A stretch of 18,885 nucleotides of DNA from DASPXY01 sp038227745 (GCA_038227745.1 JBBRPS010000083.1:1-18885); one strand, 5' to 3'. Positions 5,671 to 14,366 are shown, numbered from the stretch's first letter. Translations and numbers: made by a program. The notes: a model not told the origin generated them from the letters alone.

Positions 5671-8160
5671 CTACGCGACCGAGTTCTGCCTCCCGCGGTC
5701 GTCGGCACGGCCCGCACGCTTCGGTTCGACGCGGAGCGGGCGGTCCGCGCCCTCCAGCGGCCGCGACTCCAGCTCGCCCAGCACCTGCTCCGCCCGGTCC
5801 AGCACTTCCCGCGGCACCCCCGCCAGGCGCGCGACGTGGATGCCGTAACTGCGGTCCGCGCTGCCCGGGGCGATCTGGTGCAGGAACACGATCTCGCCGT
5901 CGCCCTCGCGGACCTCGACGTTGTAGTTGCGCAGCCCGTCGAGCGTACCCGCCAGCCGCGCCAGCTCGTGGTAGTGGGTGGCGAACAGGGCGCGGCAGCC
6001 AACGCGGTTGTGCAGGTGCTCGGTGATGGCCCAGGCGATCGAGACGCCGTCGTAGGTGCTGGTCCCGCGGCCGATCTCGTCGAGGATGACCAGGCTGCGC
6101 GCCGTCGCGTTGTTCAGGATGTTCGCCGCCTCCGTCATCTCCACCATGAACGTGCTGTGCCCGCGACTGAGGTCGTCGTTGGCGCCGACGCGCGTGAAGA
6201 TGCGGTCCGCGATGCCGATGCGGGCGCGCCGCGCCGGCACGAAGCTGCCCACCTGCGCCAGGAGCGTCAGCAGCGCCACCTGGCGGATGAACGTGGACTT
6301 GCCCGACAGGTTCGGCCCGGTGATGAGCCACAACCGGCCGTGCTGCGGGCCGAGGAGGATGTCGTTGGGCACGAACGTGCCCGCGGGCAGCGTCTGGTCG
6401 AGGACGGGGTGCCGGCCGCCCTCGATCTCCAGCACCGGCTCGTCGCTGAGTTCGGGACGGCAGTAGCGCTGCGCCGCGGCCAATTCCGCGAGCCCCGCCA
6501 GCACGTCCAGCCGGGCGAGCACCTCGGCCGTCCGCCCCAGCCGCGCGGCCTGGGATGCGACGCGGTCGCGCAGGGCGACGAACAGCTCGCCCTCGCGCTG
6601 GCGAGCCTGCTCCTCCGCGGTCAGCACCTTCTCCTCATACTCCTTCAGCTCCGGCGTGACGTAGCGCTCGGCGTTTTTCAACGTCTGCTTGCGCTGGTAA
6701 TGGCCGGGGACCTTCTTCGCGTGGTTGTGGCTCACCTCGATGTAGTAGCCGAACACCTGGGTAAAGCCGACCTTGAGCGACGCGATGCCGGTGCGGGCCG
6801 CCTCGCCGGCCTGGAAGCGAGCGATCCACTCCTTGCCGGCGCGGGCCGCCGCGCGCAGCTCGTCGAGCCGGATGTCGTACCCGTCGCGGATCACGCCGCC
6901 CTCGCGCGCGTCGGCTGGCGGCTCGCTCGCCAGGCCGGCGTCCAGGGCGGCGCGCAGGTCGGGGCACGGCTCCAGGTGGCGCAGCAACTCGCGGAGCAAT
7001 CCCGCGCGGCAGTCGACCAGGGCGGCCTGGACGGTCGGCAGCAGGCGCAGAGTCCGAGAGACGGCGGCGAGGTCGCGCGGCGAGGCGCGGCCGGTCGAGG
7101 CGCGGGTGCTGAGCCGGTGCAGGTCGGCCGCCTGCTCCAGGCAGCCGCGCAGCTCGCCCCGCCGGGAGTGAGCCTCGACGAACTCGGCGACGGCGTCCAG
7201 GCGCGCCTCGATGGCGACGCGGTCCGTCAGCGGCGCCAGCAGCGACTCCTGAAACAGCCGGGCGCCCATCGGCGTGACCGTGCGGTCCAGGAAGGACAGC
7301 AGTGACCCCTCGCGCGTGCCCTCGCGCAGGGTGCGGGTCAGCTCCAGGCTGCGGCGCGTCACCTCGTCGAGCAGGAGGTGGCTCTCCGGGCGATAGGGTC
7401 GGGGGCGGCGCAGGTGGGCAAGGCTCGCCTTGAGCGTTTCCTGAAGGTAGAGCAGCAGGGCGCCGGCGGCGACGATGCAGGGCTGGTGCTGCTCGAAGCC
7501 GAAGCCACTCGTCGTGATGACGCCGAAGTGGTGGAACAGGGCGGCGCGGGCGCTGGCTGCGTCGAACGTCCAGTCCGGCCGGGCCGTCAGCGTCGCGGCC
7601 GGCGCGGCGCCGCGGAGCAGGTCGGTGAGTCGCGGCGGGGCGTCGTCCGCATGAAGGCACTCGGCCGGGGCCAGCCGCCCGATCTCGTCGGCCAGGCGCG
7701 GCCAGGGGACGTCCGCGGCGTGGAAGGCGCCGGTGGACAATTCGACCCAGGCCAGGCCGACGCGGTCGCCCTGCGGCCAGGCGGTGACCAGGTGATTGGC
7801 GCGGCGCGGGTCGAGCAACTCTTCCTCGGTGACGGTGCCCGGCGTGACGACGCGCACGACCTCGCGGCGGACGAGCCCCTGGGCCGCGGCGGGATCTTCG
7901 ACCTGGTCGCAGACCGCGACGCGGTGGCCGGCCTGGACGAGCTTGCGAACGTGGACGTCCACGGCATGGTGGGGGAAGCCGGCCATCGGCACCGATTTGT
8001 CGCGGCTGGTCAAGGCCAGGTCGAGGACGCGGGCGCCGGTTTCCGCGTCCGCGCCGAACAGCTCGAAGAAGTCGCCGACGCGGAACAGCACCAGGATGCC
8101 GGGGTAGCGGTCCTTGACCTCCCGGTACTGCTGCATCAGCGGCGTATCACTACTTGCCAA
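5671..8160 (-). CDS. mutS: DNA mismatch repair ATPase MutS
   Basis: An 829-residue MutS1-type mismatch sensor, close to the usual length (E. coli 853). The N-terminal domain shows VGDFFELF near residues 28-35, with the Phe-x-Glu mismatch wedge as F31-F-E33. The lever and clamp regions follow, including FGYYIEVSHNHAKKVP and the QTLKNAERYVTPELKEYE block. The ABC ATPase has the Walker A loop GPNLSGKST (about 615-623), the Walker B motif LVILDEIGRGTSTYDG (about 690) and FATHYHEL. The Walker A loop has Leu-Ser where many MutS proteins have Met-Ala. The TTG at 8160 is preferred because it gives the familiar ASSDTPLMQQY start and has AGGGGG six bases upstream. The ATG at 8136 (MQQYREVK) is the alternative and has no clear ribosome site. 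The frame is open further upstream but without MutS homology. The partner MutL is not in the window. Confidence 0.97.
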   Translation of the reverse strand: MASSDTPLMQQYREVKDRYPGILVLFRVGDFFELFGADAETGARVLDLALTSRDKSVPMAGFPHHAVDVHVRKLVQAGHRVAVCDQVEDPAAAQGLVRREVVRVVTPGTVTEEELLDPRRANHLVTAWPQGDRVGLAWVELSTGAFHAADVPWPRLADEIGRLAPAECLHADDAPPRLTDLLRGAAPAATLTARPDWTFDAASARAALFHHFGVITTSGFGFEQHQPCIVAAGALLLYLQETLKASLAHLRRPRPYRPESHLLLDEVTRRSLELTRTLREGTREGSLLSFLDRTVTPMGARLFQESLLAPLTDRVAIEARLDAVAEFVEAHSRRGELRGCLEQAADLHRLSTRASTGRASPRDLAAVSRTLRLLPTVQAALVDCRAGLLRELLRHLEPCPDLRAALDAGLASEPPADAREGGVIRDGYDIRLDELRAAARAGKEWIARFQAGEAARTGIASLKVGFTQVFGYYIEVSHNHAKKVPGHYQRKQTLKNAERYVTPELKEYEEKVLTAEEQARQREGELFVALRDRVASQAARLGRTAEVLARLDVLAGLAELAAAQRYCRPELSDEPVLEIEGGRHPVLDQTLPAGTFVPNDILLGPQHGRLWLITGPNLSGKSTFIRQVALLTLLAQVGSFVPARRARIGIADRIFTRVGANDDLSRGHSTFMVEMTEAANILNNATARSLVILDEIGRGTSTYDGVSIAWAITEHLHNRVGCRALFATHYHELARLAGTLDGLRNYNVEVREGDGEIVFLHQIAPGSADRSYGIHVARLAGVPREVLDRAEQVLGELESRPLEGADRPLRVEPKRAGRADDRGRQNSVA

Positions 8161-8455
8161 GATTGTCCCCCTGCCCGGGTGCGCAATGGTTCGGCTCGGG
8201 AATGCCTCTGTGACGGCCCTGTCTGGCCGCGGGAAAGAAAAAAACCCGCATGTAAACATCAGTATACCTGAATCCCAGAGGGGCACCAGCATAGCAGCGG
8301 CACGCCCGAGACTCCGCCGGGAACCCCATGAAGCCCGGCCGGGGCTGGGCCGGGCGAACACCTCCTTGACAACAGACTGGCCCACGGTAAGGATGAGCCT
8401 GATTCTCGCGTGCCCCTCAGGTCCGCCCCTTGTCTGCGTGCGAAGCGCCGCTACC

Positions 8456-9679
8456 ATGAGCCCTCCCGAATTCAGCGTCGAATGGCTGCTCGGCCCGACG
8501 GATTTGCGGACTTTCTTGAGCGACCACTGGGAAAAACGCCCGCTCACGGTGTTCCGCCGCGATGAGACGTACTTCCGCGGCGTGCTGTCGCTGGAGGACG
8601 TGGACCGTATCCTCTCGTCCCACGACCTCCAGCACACGTCGGTCCAGCTCGTCAAGAACGGCACGAGCGTACCGCCGCCGCAGTACACGACGGAAATCGA
8701 CTGGCAGGGCATGAAGATCGGCGGCGTCATCGACCTGGTGAAGCTGTTCGCCGAGTACCAGCAGGGCGCGACCATCCTCCTCGACCACCTGCACCGCAGC
8801 TGGCCGCCGCTCGCCCGCCTTTGTGCCAGCGTCGAGCGCTTTTTCAGCCACCCGACCCAGACGAACGTCTACCTCACGCCCCCCGGCTCGCGCGGCTTCG
8901 CCCCTCATTTCGACACCCACGACGTCTTCATCCTCCAGGCGGCCGGCTCCAAGCGCTGGCGCCTCTACGGCGCGCCGGTGCAATTGCCCCTGCCCAGCCA
9001 CCCCGGCTTCCCACCCGGGGCCGACCCGGGACCGCCCGCGGCCGAGTTCGAGCTGCGCGCGGGCGATCTGCTCTACATGCCGCGCGGCTTCGTTCACGAG
9101 GCATTCACCTCGGACAGCATTTCCATGCACGTCACGCTGGGCATCAAGGCATATACCTGGGCCGACCTGCTCACCGAGGCCGTCCAGGCCTTGTGCGAGC
9201 GCGACGTGCATTTCCGGCGCACGCTCCCCGTCGGCTTCGCCCTGGACGGGGCGGCGGCCGACCAGGCGCGGGCCGAGGCGGCCGGCCTGGCGCGGGCACT
9301 GGCCGAGGGTGTGCGCCTGGAGGACGCGGTCGGCGTATTGGCCGAACGCTTCGTCCTGACCCGGCTTCCGCAGCTGGACGGTCACCTTACCGGGCTGACG
9401 GACGCGCGCCGCCTCACCCCCCGGTCGCGCGTCCGCAAACGGGCGTGGTTGTACCGCCTCACGTCCCACGGGGACTCGGTGCAGCTGCTCTACCACGGCA
9501 AGGGCCTCACGTTCCCGCGCTACCTCGAGCCGACCCTGCGTTTCATCCTCGACACGGAGACGTTCCCCGTCGCGTCCCTCCCCGGGCACCTCAACGACGA
9601 CGGCAAGGTCGGCCTGGCCCGGCGGCTGGTCGAGGAAGGGTTCCTGCGGACGGTGGCGGAGGACAACGCATCGGGGTGA
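8456..9679 (+). CDS. JmjC/cupin-4 2-oxoglutarate-Fe(II) oxygenase (ribosomal-oxygenase-like)
   Basis: A 407-residue protein of the Cupin_4 (JmjC) family, related in outline to the bacterial ribosomal oxygenase RoxA/YcfD and to human MINA53/NO66. The N-terminus FLSDHWEKRPLTVFR matches the conserved 'WEKRPL' opening. The metal site is visible: H151-F-D153 in APHFDTHDVFILQAAGSKRW, and H214 in LLYMPRGFVHEAFTSD. K166 and R167 lie in the usual GxKRW segment. A C-terminal winged-helix-like region follows the JmjC domain (RVRKRAWLYRLTSHGDSVQLLY to the end). Expected chemistry is hydroxylation of a protein side chain using O2 and 2-oxoglutarate; the target, perhaps a ribosomal protein, is inference. 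The ATG at 8456 lacks a good Shine-Dalgarno but matches where homology starts. It is divergent from mutS across a 295-base gap in which no convincing promoter was found. Confidence 0.85.
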   Translation: MSPPEFSVEWLLGPTDLRTFLSDHWEKRPLTVFRRDETYFRGVLSLEDVDRILSSHDLQHTSVQLVKNGTSVPPPQYTTEIDWQGMKIGGVIDLVKLFAEYQQGATILLDHLHRSWPPLARLCASVERFFSHPTQTNVYLTPPGSRGFAPHFDTHDVFILQAAGSKRWRLYGAPVQLPLPSHPGFPPGADPGPPAAEFELRAGDLLYMPRGFVHEAFTSDSISMHVTLGIKAYTWADLLTEAVQALCERDVHFRRTLPVGFALDGAAADQARAEAAGLARALAEGVRLEDAVGVLAERFVLTRLPQLDGHLTGLTDARRLTPRSRVRKRAWLYRLTSHGDSVQLLYHGKGLTFPRYLEPTLRFILDTETFPVASLPGHLNDDGKVGLARRLVEEGFLRTVAEDNASG

Positions 9680-9688
9680 CATCAAAAG

Positions 9689-9710
9689 CCCGGGGGTCGC
9701 ATCTCCCGGG
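9689..9710 (+). terminator. Weak hairpin after the JmjC gene
   Basis: CCCGGG (9689-9694) and CCCGGG (9705-9710) can pair around a 10-base loop just after the stop codon at 9679. No U-tract follows, so this is at best a weak or Rho-assisted terminator. Confidence 0.25.
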
Positions 9711-9845
9711 TCCGCCTCTGTCATTCCCCTCGGCGCGGGCGACAAGAAACTACCGAACGCCGGCCGGCGCGAGTATGATGAGGCGTAGGTGCGGCCGCGG
9801 GGCCGCCCTCGATAATCCTTCTCCGGCTCAGCCAGGGGTGCCCGC

Positions 9846-12035
9846 ATGTCGGATGACCATACGCAGATCCAGGGCCTGGAAGGCCTGCAGGCCGCCCAGG
9901 AGCGCAGCCTGCAGGCCCAGTCCCTGCCGCAAGTCCCGGGCTACGAGGTCGAGACGCGGATCGGCGAAGGGGCCTACGGCGAGGTCTGGCTGGCGAAGGA
10001 CCTGAAGAATCCCGGCCGCCGCGTCGCCATCAAGTTCTACACCCGCCGCGGCGGCGACTGGACCCTCCTCGCCCGCGAGGTCGAGAAGCTGAACTTCCTC
10101 GCCACCGACCGCTACGTCGTCCAGGTCCTCGACGTCGGCTGGGGCGCCGACCCGCCCTATTACGTGATGGAGTACATGGACAACGGTTCGCTCGCGGAGC
10201 GGCTCCAGGCCGGCCCGCTGCCGGCGGCGGAGGCCGTCGCGCTGTTCCGCGACGTGGTCGTCGGCGTCGTCAGCGCCCACGGCCGCGGCGTGCTCCACTG
10301 CGACCTCAAGCCGGCCAACGTCCTGCTCGGCCCCGACGCCAAGCCGCGCCTCGCCGACTTCGGCCAGTCGCGCCTGTCGCACGAGGACACCCCCGCCCTC
10401 GGCACGCTCTTCTACATGGCCCCCGAGCAGGCCGACACGCGGGCCTCCCCCGACGCCCGCTGGGACGTCTACGCCCTCGGCGCCCTCCTCCACTGCATGC
10501 TCACCGGCCAGCCGCCCCACCGCGACGCCCCGGGGGCCGACACCCTCGAGCAGGCCACCTTGCTGGAGGAGAGGTTGGCCCGCTACCGCAAATTCCTCCG
10601 CGAGGCGCCGCGGCTGCGCAAGCACCGCAAGGTCGCCGGCGTCGATCGCCCCCTGGCCGAACTCATCGACCGCTGCCTGGCCGTCAACCCCGCCCGCCGC
10701 TTCCCGAACGCCCAGGCCATCCTCGCCGCCCTGGACGCCCGCGCCCTGCGGCGGGCGCGGCGGCCCCTCCTGGTGATGGGCGCCCTGGCGCCGATCCTGC
10801 TGCTGCTCCTGATGGGGTACCTGATCCGCACCGAACTGCTCGCCGCCGTGGACAAATCCACCGGGGCGCTCATCGAGGAGGCGCGCGTCAGCAACGAGTT
10901 CGCGGCCCAGGCCGTGGCCGAAAAAGTCGCGGGCAAGATCGACCGGCGCTGGCGGGTGCTGGAGCAGGAGGCGGCCGGCCTCGGCTTCCAGAAGATGGTC
11001 CTGGCCGCCCGCGGCAAATCCCTCGGCAGCCCGGAGCAGCGCACCCTTCAGGAGCGGCTGGAGGCTATGCACGAGGAGCACCGGGAGGTCGCCGCCGACA
11101 GCTGGAGCGTGTTCGACGACCAGGGCACCCTCCTGGCCCGCAGCCCGCACGACCCGGTCATCGACAAGAAGTTCATCGGCCGCCGCTTCCCGCACCGCAA
11201 CTTCTTCAACGGCGTGGGCGACCTGGACGAGAAGGCGCCGCCGCCGCCGCCGCTCACCCGCGCCCACCGCTCGAACGTCTTCACCAGTACGATCACCAAC
11301 CCGCGGCGGGTCGGGTTCTCCGTGCCGGTGTGGAAGGGGAAGGCGACCGGGCCGAAGGAGCCGCGCGTGGGCGTGCTGATGATGACCGTGGAGGTGGGCG
11401 GCTTCATGGAACTGCGGGGCAAGGGCGGCCGCAGCAGCAACTTCATGGCGATCCTCATGGACACCCGCGCGGACTCCGCCGGCCGCCAGGGCGCGATCCT
11501 GGAGCACCCGCGCCTCGCCGAGCTGCGCAAGGCGAAGCGGCCGGAGGAGGAGCTGCAGTTCTTCGTCAGCTCCCCGCGGCTGGCCTCCGACCTGTGGGAC
11601 CACGACTACACCGACCCCGTCGGCGCCGCCGACCCCAAGTACAACGCGCGCTGGCTGGCCGCCAGCGCCCCGGTGGTCATCGAGGAGCGCCCGGAGGCGC
11701 GCGACACGGGCTGGGTGGTCATCGTGCAGGAGCGCTATGACACCGCCATCGGGCCGGTGCTGGAGCTTCAGAGCGAGATGCTGCGGCGGGGGCGCTGGGC
11801 CCTGGGGGTCGCCGTCATCGTGGTCACGGGGCTGTGGCTCTTCGTCCTCCTCGTGCTGAACGAATCGACCGGCTCGCGCTTCTTCCGCTTCCTGCGCCGC
11901 CAGGCGGGGCTGGGCGGCGACAGCGTCGCGTCGATGAAGGCCGGCTCGCTTACGGCGTCGCTGCCGAAGCGCCTGCTCGTCAACACGGGGGCCAAGACGG
12001 TGCGGGACCAGTCCGAGCAAGGAGGCGGTCGGTAA
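9846..12035 (+). CDS. Membrane Ser/Thr protein kinase with periplasmic Cache-type sensor
   Basis: A 729-residue transmembrane kinase of the PknB/Hanks type. The kinase domain spans about 33-300: glycine loop IGEGAYGEV (39-47), Lys63 in VAIKF, catalytic loop HCDLKPANVLL (151-161; Asp153, Asn158), DFG at 171-173 and APE at 192-194. The catalytic loop reads HCD, not HRD, so it is a non-RD kinase. A basic patch (RRARRP) precedes the first membrane helix (about 307-327). The 320-residue segment to the second helix (about 651-671) contains WSVFDDQGTLLARSP and GFSVPVWKG, like a double Cache domain. Topology is therefore kinase inside, sensor outside, with a basic 58-residue tail inside that is rich in Ser and Thr. 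The ATG at 9846 follows CCAGGGGTG. An FHA-cyclase gene lies 143 bases downstream on the same strand, suggesting one signalling unit. The ligand is unknown. Confidence 0.92.
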   Translation: MSDDHTQIQGLEGLQAAQERSLQAQSLPQVPGYEVETRIGEGAYGEVWLAKDLKNPGRRVAIKFYTRRGGDWTLLAREVEKLNFLATDRYVVQVLDVGWGADPPYYVMEYMDNGSLAERLQAGPLPAAEAVALFRDVVVGVVSAHGRGVLHCDLKPANVLLGPDAKPRLADFGQSRLSHEDTPALGTLFYMAPEQADTRASPDARWDVYALGALLHCMLTGQPPHRDAPGADTLEQATLLEERLARYRKFLREAPRLRKHRKVAGVDRPLAELIDRCLAVNPARRFPNAQAILAALDARALRRARRPLLVMGALAPILLLLLMGYLIRTELLAAVDKSTGALIEEARVSNEFAAQAVAEKVAGKIDRRWRVLEQEAAGLGFQKMVLAARGKSLGSPEQRTLQERLEAMHEEHREVAADSWSVFDDQGTLLARSPHDPVIDKKFIGRRFPHRNFFNGVGDLDEKAPPPPPLTRAHRSNVFTSTITNPRRVGFSVPVWKGKATGPKEPRVGVLMMTVEVGGFMELRGKGGRSSNFMAILMDTRADSAGRQGAILEHPRLAELRKAKRPEEELQFFVSSPRLASDLWDHDYTDPVGAADPKYNARWLAASAPVVIEERPEARDTGWVVIVQERYDTAIGPVLELQSEMLRRGRWALGVAVIVVTGLWLFVLLVLNESTGSRFFRFLRRQAGLGGDSVASMKAGSLTASLPKRLLVNTGAKTVRDQSEQGGGR

Positions 12036-12058
12036 GCCGGAGCGGTTCCAGTTGAGGT

Positions 12059-12162
12059 GTTCCGGGTTCGTAGGCGACTCGCTCCGCGAGTCGCTTTGGG
12101 ACGGGGCCAGTCCGTCCGCCTCCGAAGCGACTCGCTCCGCGAGTCGCCCACGAACCCGGAAC
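12059..12162. repeat. REPIN-like inverted doublet, copy 2
   Basis: Left unit from 12059 and right unit 12127-12162 are inverted copies with outer GTTCCGGGTTCGT and inner palindrome GACTCGCTCCGCGAGTC, as in the element at 5547-5654. The middle (about 31 bases) is unrelated to that of copy 1. It fills almost the whole gap between the kinase and FHA-cyclase genes and could fold in the transcript, stabilising or terminating the upstream message. Confidence 0.85.
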
Positions 12163-12178
12163 AGGACGCGGGGGAGCC

Positions 12179-13963
12179 ATGGCGGATCTCATTGCCCAGG
12201 GCAAGAACACGCAGCAGCGCTGGCGGAGGTCGCTGCCCGAGGGGCAGACCGTGGTGCTGGGCCGCACCGCCGACACCTGGGCCGTCCCCTGGGACGAACA
12301 GATCTCGCGCCACCACGCCGAGTTGACCTGCCGCAAGGGCCGCCTCCACGTGCGCCGCCTGCCGACGGCCCGCAACCCCATTTTCGTCCGCGGCCAGCCC
12401 ATCGACGCCTTCGAGCTGCGGCCCGGCGAGTGCTTCGTCACCGGCGCGACCACCTTTACCCTCACCGACAGCCAGGCGAGCATCATCGTCCGCGCCCCCG
12501 CCCCGGTCGCCGAACAGGCCTTCCGCTCCCAGGACCTCCAGCAGGTCAAGTTCCGCGACGCCGACCGCCGCCTCGACATCCTCAGCCGCCTGCCCGAGGT
12601 CATCTCCGGGGCCACCAGCGACGCGGAATTGTTCATCCGCCTGGGCAACATGCTTCTGGCCGGCATCCTCCACGCCGACGCCGTCGCCATCGTCGCCGTC
12701 GATCCGGCGGCGCAGGAGGGCAAGGCGGTGGCGATCCTTTACTGGGACCGACGCCTCGCCCTCGGCGGCGACTTCCAGCCGAGCGAGCGGCTGATCCTGC
12801 GCGCGGTCAGCAGCCAGGAGAGCGTCTCGCACATCTGGAGCGACAGCATGACATCGGCCAGTGCCGTGACCCTCCACGAGGGTTGCGACTGGGCGTTCTG
12901 CACGCCGGTGCGCGGCGAGTCGTGCGCCGGCTGGGGTTTGTACGTCGCCGGCCGCTTCCACCACGATGCCGCCGGCACGCCCGGCTCGGGCGACCCCTCC
13001 GACCTGCGCACCGACCTGAAGTTCACCGAGCTGGTGGCGGCGATCCTCAGCTCGCTGCGGCAGGTGCGCCTGCTCCAGCGGCGGCACGCGGTCCTCAGCC
13101 AGTTCTTCTCGCCGTCGGTCCTGAGCACGCTCGGCAACGCGGACGCCGACCATCTCCTGATGCCGCGCGAGACAGAGGTCTCGGTGTTGTTCTGCGACCT
13201 GCGCGGCTTCTCGCGTGAGTCGGACCGCGCCGCCTCGGACCTGCTCGGCCTGCTGGAGCGCGTCAGCAAGGCGCTGGGGGTGATGACGCACCACATCCTC
13301 GACAACGGCGGCGTCATCGCCGATTTCCAGGGCGACGCGGCGCTGGGCTTCTGGGGCTGGCCGCTGGCGCAGCGCGACCAGATCGCGCGCGTCTGCCTGG
13401 CGGCGCTCGGCATCCGCACCCAGTTCGAGGCCAGCGCCCGCCGCGTCGGCCACTCGCTGGCCGGCTTCCAGATGGGCATCGGCATCGCCACCGGCCGCGC
13501 CGTCGCCGGCAAGATCGGTACGACCGACCAGGCGAAGGTCGGCGTGTTCGGGCCGGTCGTGAACCTCGGCTCGCGCCTCGAGGGGATGACCAAGTTCCTG
13601 CACGCCCCCATCCTGCTCGACGAGATGACGGCCCAGCTGGCGCGGCAGCAGGTCGCCCCGACCGTGGCGCGCTTCCGCCGCGTGGCGAAGGTCAGGCCGT
13701 ACGGCCTGGACACCGCCCTGACCGTCACCGAGCTGCTGCCGCCGCTGCACGAGCATCCGGAGCTGGGCGACGAGCACATCGCGTACTACGAGTCGTCCCT
13801 CGACGCCCTCCAGGCTGGCCGCTGGTCCGAGGCGTACGAACTGCTGCACAAGATCCCACCCGAAGACCGGGTGAAAGATTTCTTGACGGTCTATATCGCC
13901 CAGCACAACCGCGTCGCCCCCGACGGCTGGGACGGCGTCATCCCCCTCGCGCGCAAGGGCTAG
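12179..13963 (+). CDS. FHA-GAF-class III nucleotide cyclase
   Basis: A soluble 594-residue signalling protein. Residues 15-105 are a forkhead-associated domain that binds phospho-threonine: VVLGRT (26-31), ISRHHAEL (42-49) and FVRGQPI. Residues 135-295 look like a GAF sensor domain. A helical linker (about 288-315, LRQVRLLQRRHAVLSQFF) leads to the class III cyclase domain (about 330-520). The metal Asps are D340 (VLFCDLRGFS) and D386 (FQGDAALGFWG), and N462 and R466 stand in GPVVNLGSRLE. The Lys that normally contacts adenine two to four residues before the second metal Asp is Asp382 here, and the Asp/Thr partner site is Gly455, so cAMP specificity cannot be assumed. A C-terminal helical extension (530-594) follows. 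The ATG at 12179 has GGGGGAG very close upstream. The kinase gene just before it may supply the phosphorylated partner; that link is inference. Confidence 0.9.
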   Translation: MADLIAQGKNTQQRWRRSLPEGQTVVLGRTADTWAVPWDEQISRHHAELTCRKGRLHVRRLPTARNPIFVRGQPIDAFELRPGECFVTGATTFTLTDSQASIIVRAPAPVAEQAFRSQDLQQVKFRDADRRLDILSRLPEVISGATSDAELFIRLGNMLLAGILHADAVAIVAVDPAAQEGKAVAILYWDRRLALGGDFQPSERLILRAVSSQESVSHIWSDSMTSASAVTLHEGCDWAFCTPVRGESCAGWGLYVAGRFHHDAAGTPGSGDPSDLRTDLKFTELVAAILSSLRQVRLLQRRHAVLSQFFSPSVLSTLGNADADHLLMPRETEVSVLFCDLRGFSRESDRAASDLLGLLERVSKALGVMTHHILDNGGVIADFQGDAALGFWGWPLAQRDQIARVCLAALGIRTQFEASARRVGHSLAGFQMGIGIATGRAVAGKIGTTDQAKVGVFGPVVNLGSRLEGMTKFLHAPILLDEMTAQLARQQVAPTVARFRRVAKVRPYGLDTALTVTELLPPLHEHPELGDEHIAYYESSLDALQAGRWSEAYELLHKIPPEDRVKDFLTVYIAQHNRVAPDGWDGVIPLARKG

Positions 13964-14043
13964 GTGAAAGTCCCTGTTCTGCTCTTGGCGGGGTGGGACC
14001 GAAGTGGTATAGACGGCGCAATTCCAGGATCTCGAGGGCGGTC

Positions 14044-14364
14044 ATGAGATGCGCGGCGCCAGTCTGCTTGCTGCTGTTGGCCGGATGCAGCACGGCCCCG
14101 ATCGCCGACCTGCTCGACTTCTTCCGGCCCGGCCGGCTGGAAGTCGGCAAGACGGCGCCATACGGTGGGGTGTGCATCCCGCAGGGCGGCCCCGTCGCGA
14201 CGCCGGCGATCGTCGTCCCGGCCCCGGCGCCTCAGCCCGTGGTTGCGGCCCCACTTGGGGCACCACAGGTCCCCCCTCCGGCGCCGGCGCCCCGCGGCGG
14301 GGCAGTGCCATTTGCGCCGCCGGAGCCGGGGGGGGCCGGAGTGCCGCCGACCCGGCCATTCTGA
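14044..14364 (+). CDS. Small proline/alanine-rich lipoprotein
   Basis: A 106-residue putative lipoprotein. The start at 14044 gives a short signal, MRCAAPVCLLLLAGC, with lipobox LAGC and lipidated Cys15; an upstream in-frame GTG/ATG extension would place charged residues before it and has no better ribosome site. GAGGG lies nine bases upstream. After the Cys comes a short helix (IADLLDFFRPGRLEVGK) and then a low-complexity tail rich in Pro, Ala, Val and Gly (residues 45-106), likely disordered and spanning the envelope. No domain is recognised. It is 80 bases after the cyclase gene in the same direction and may be co-transcribed. A strong palindrome lies three bases after its stop. Confidence 0.7.
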   Translation: MRCAAPVCLLLLAGCSTAPIADLLDFFRPGRLEVGKTAPYGGVCIPQGGPVATPAIVVPAPAPQPVVAAPLGAPQVPPPAPAPRGGAVPFAPPEPGGAGVPPTRPF

Positions 14365-14366
14365 TC

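Noticed and set aside
5470..7305. Long plus-strand open frame opposite mutS
   Set aside because: Antisense shadow; its start lies in REPIN repeat DNA and it has no recognisable domain.
8261..8266. Minus-strand TATACT as the -10 box of a mutS promoter
   Set aside because: Good -10 but no recognisable -35 at 16-18 bases and no extended -10.
8366..8393. TTGACA with a TAAGGA box 16 bases on, as promoter for the JmjC gene
   Set aside because: The -35 is perfect but the -10 matches only two or three of six bases; kept out of the feature list.
11768..13906. Long minus-strand open frame across the kinase-cyclase boundary
   Set aside because: Shadow of two genes with intact catalytic motifs on the plus strand; it crosses the REPIN-like repeat.
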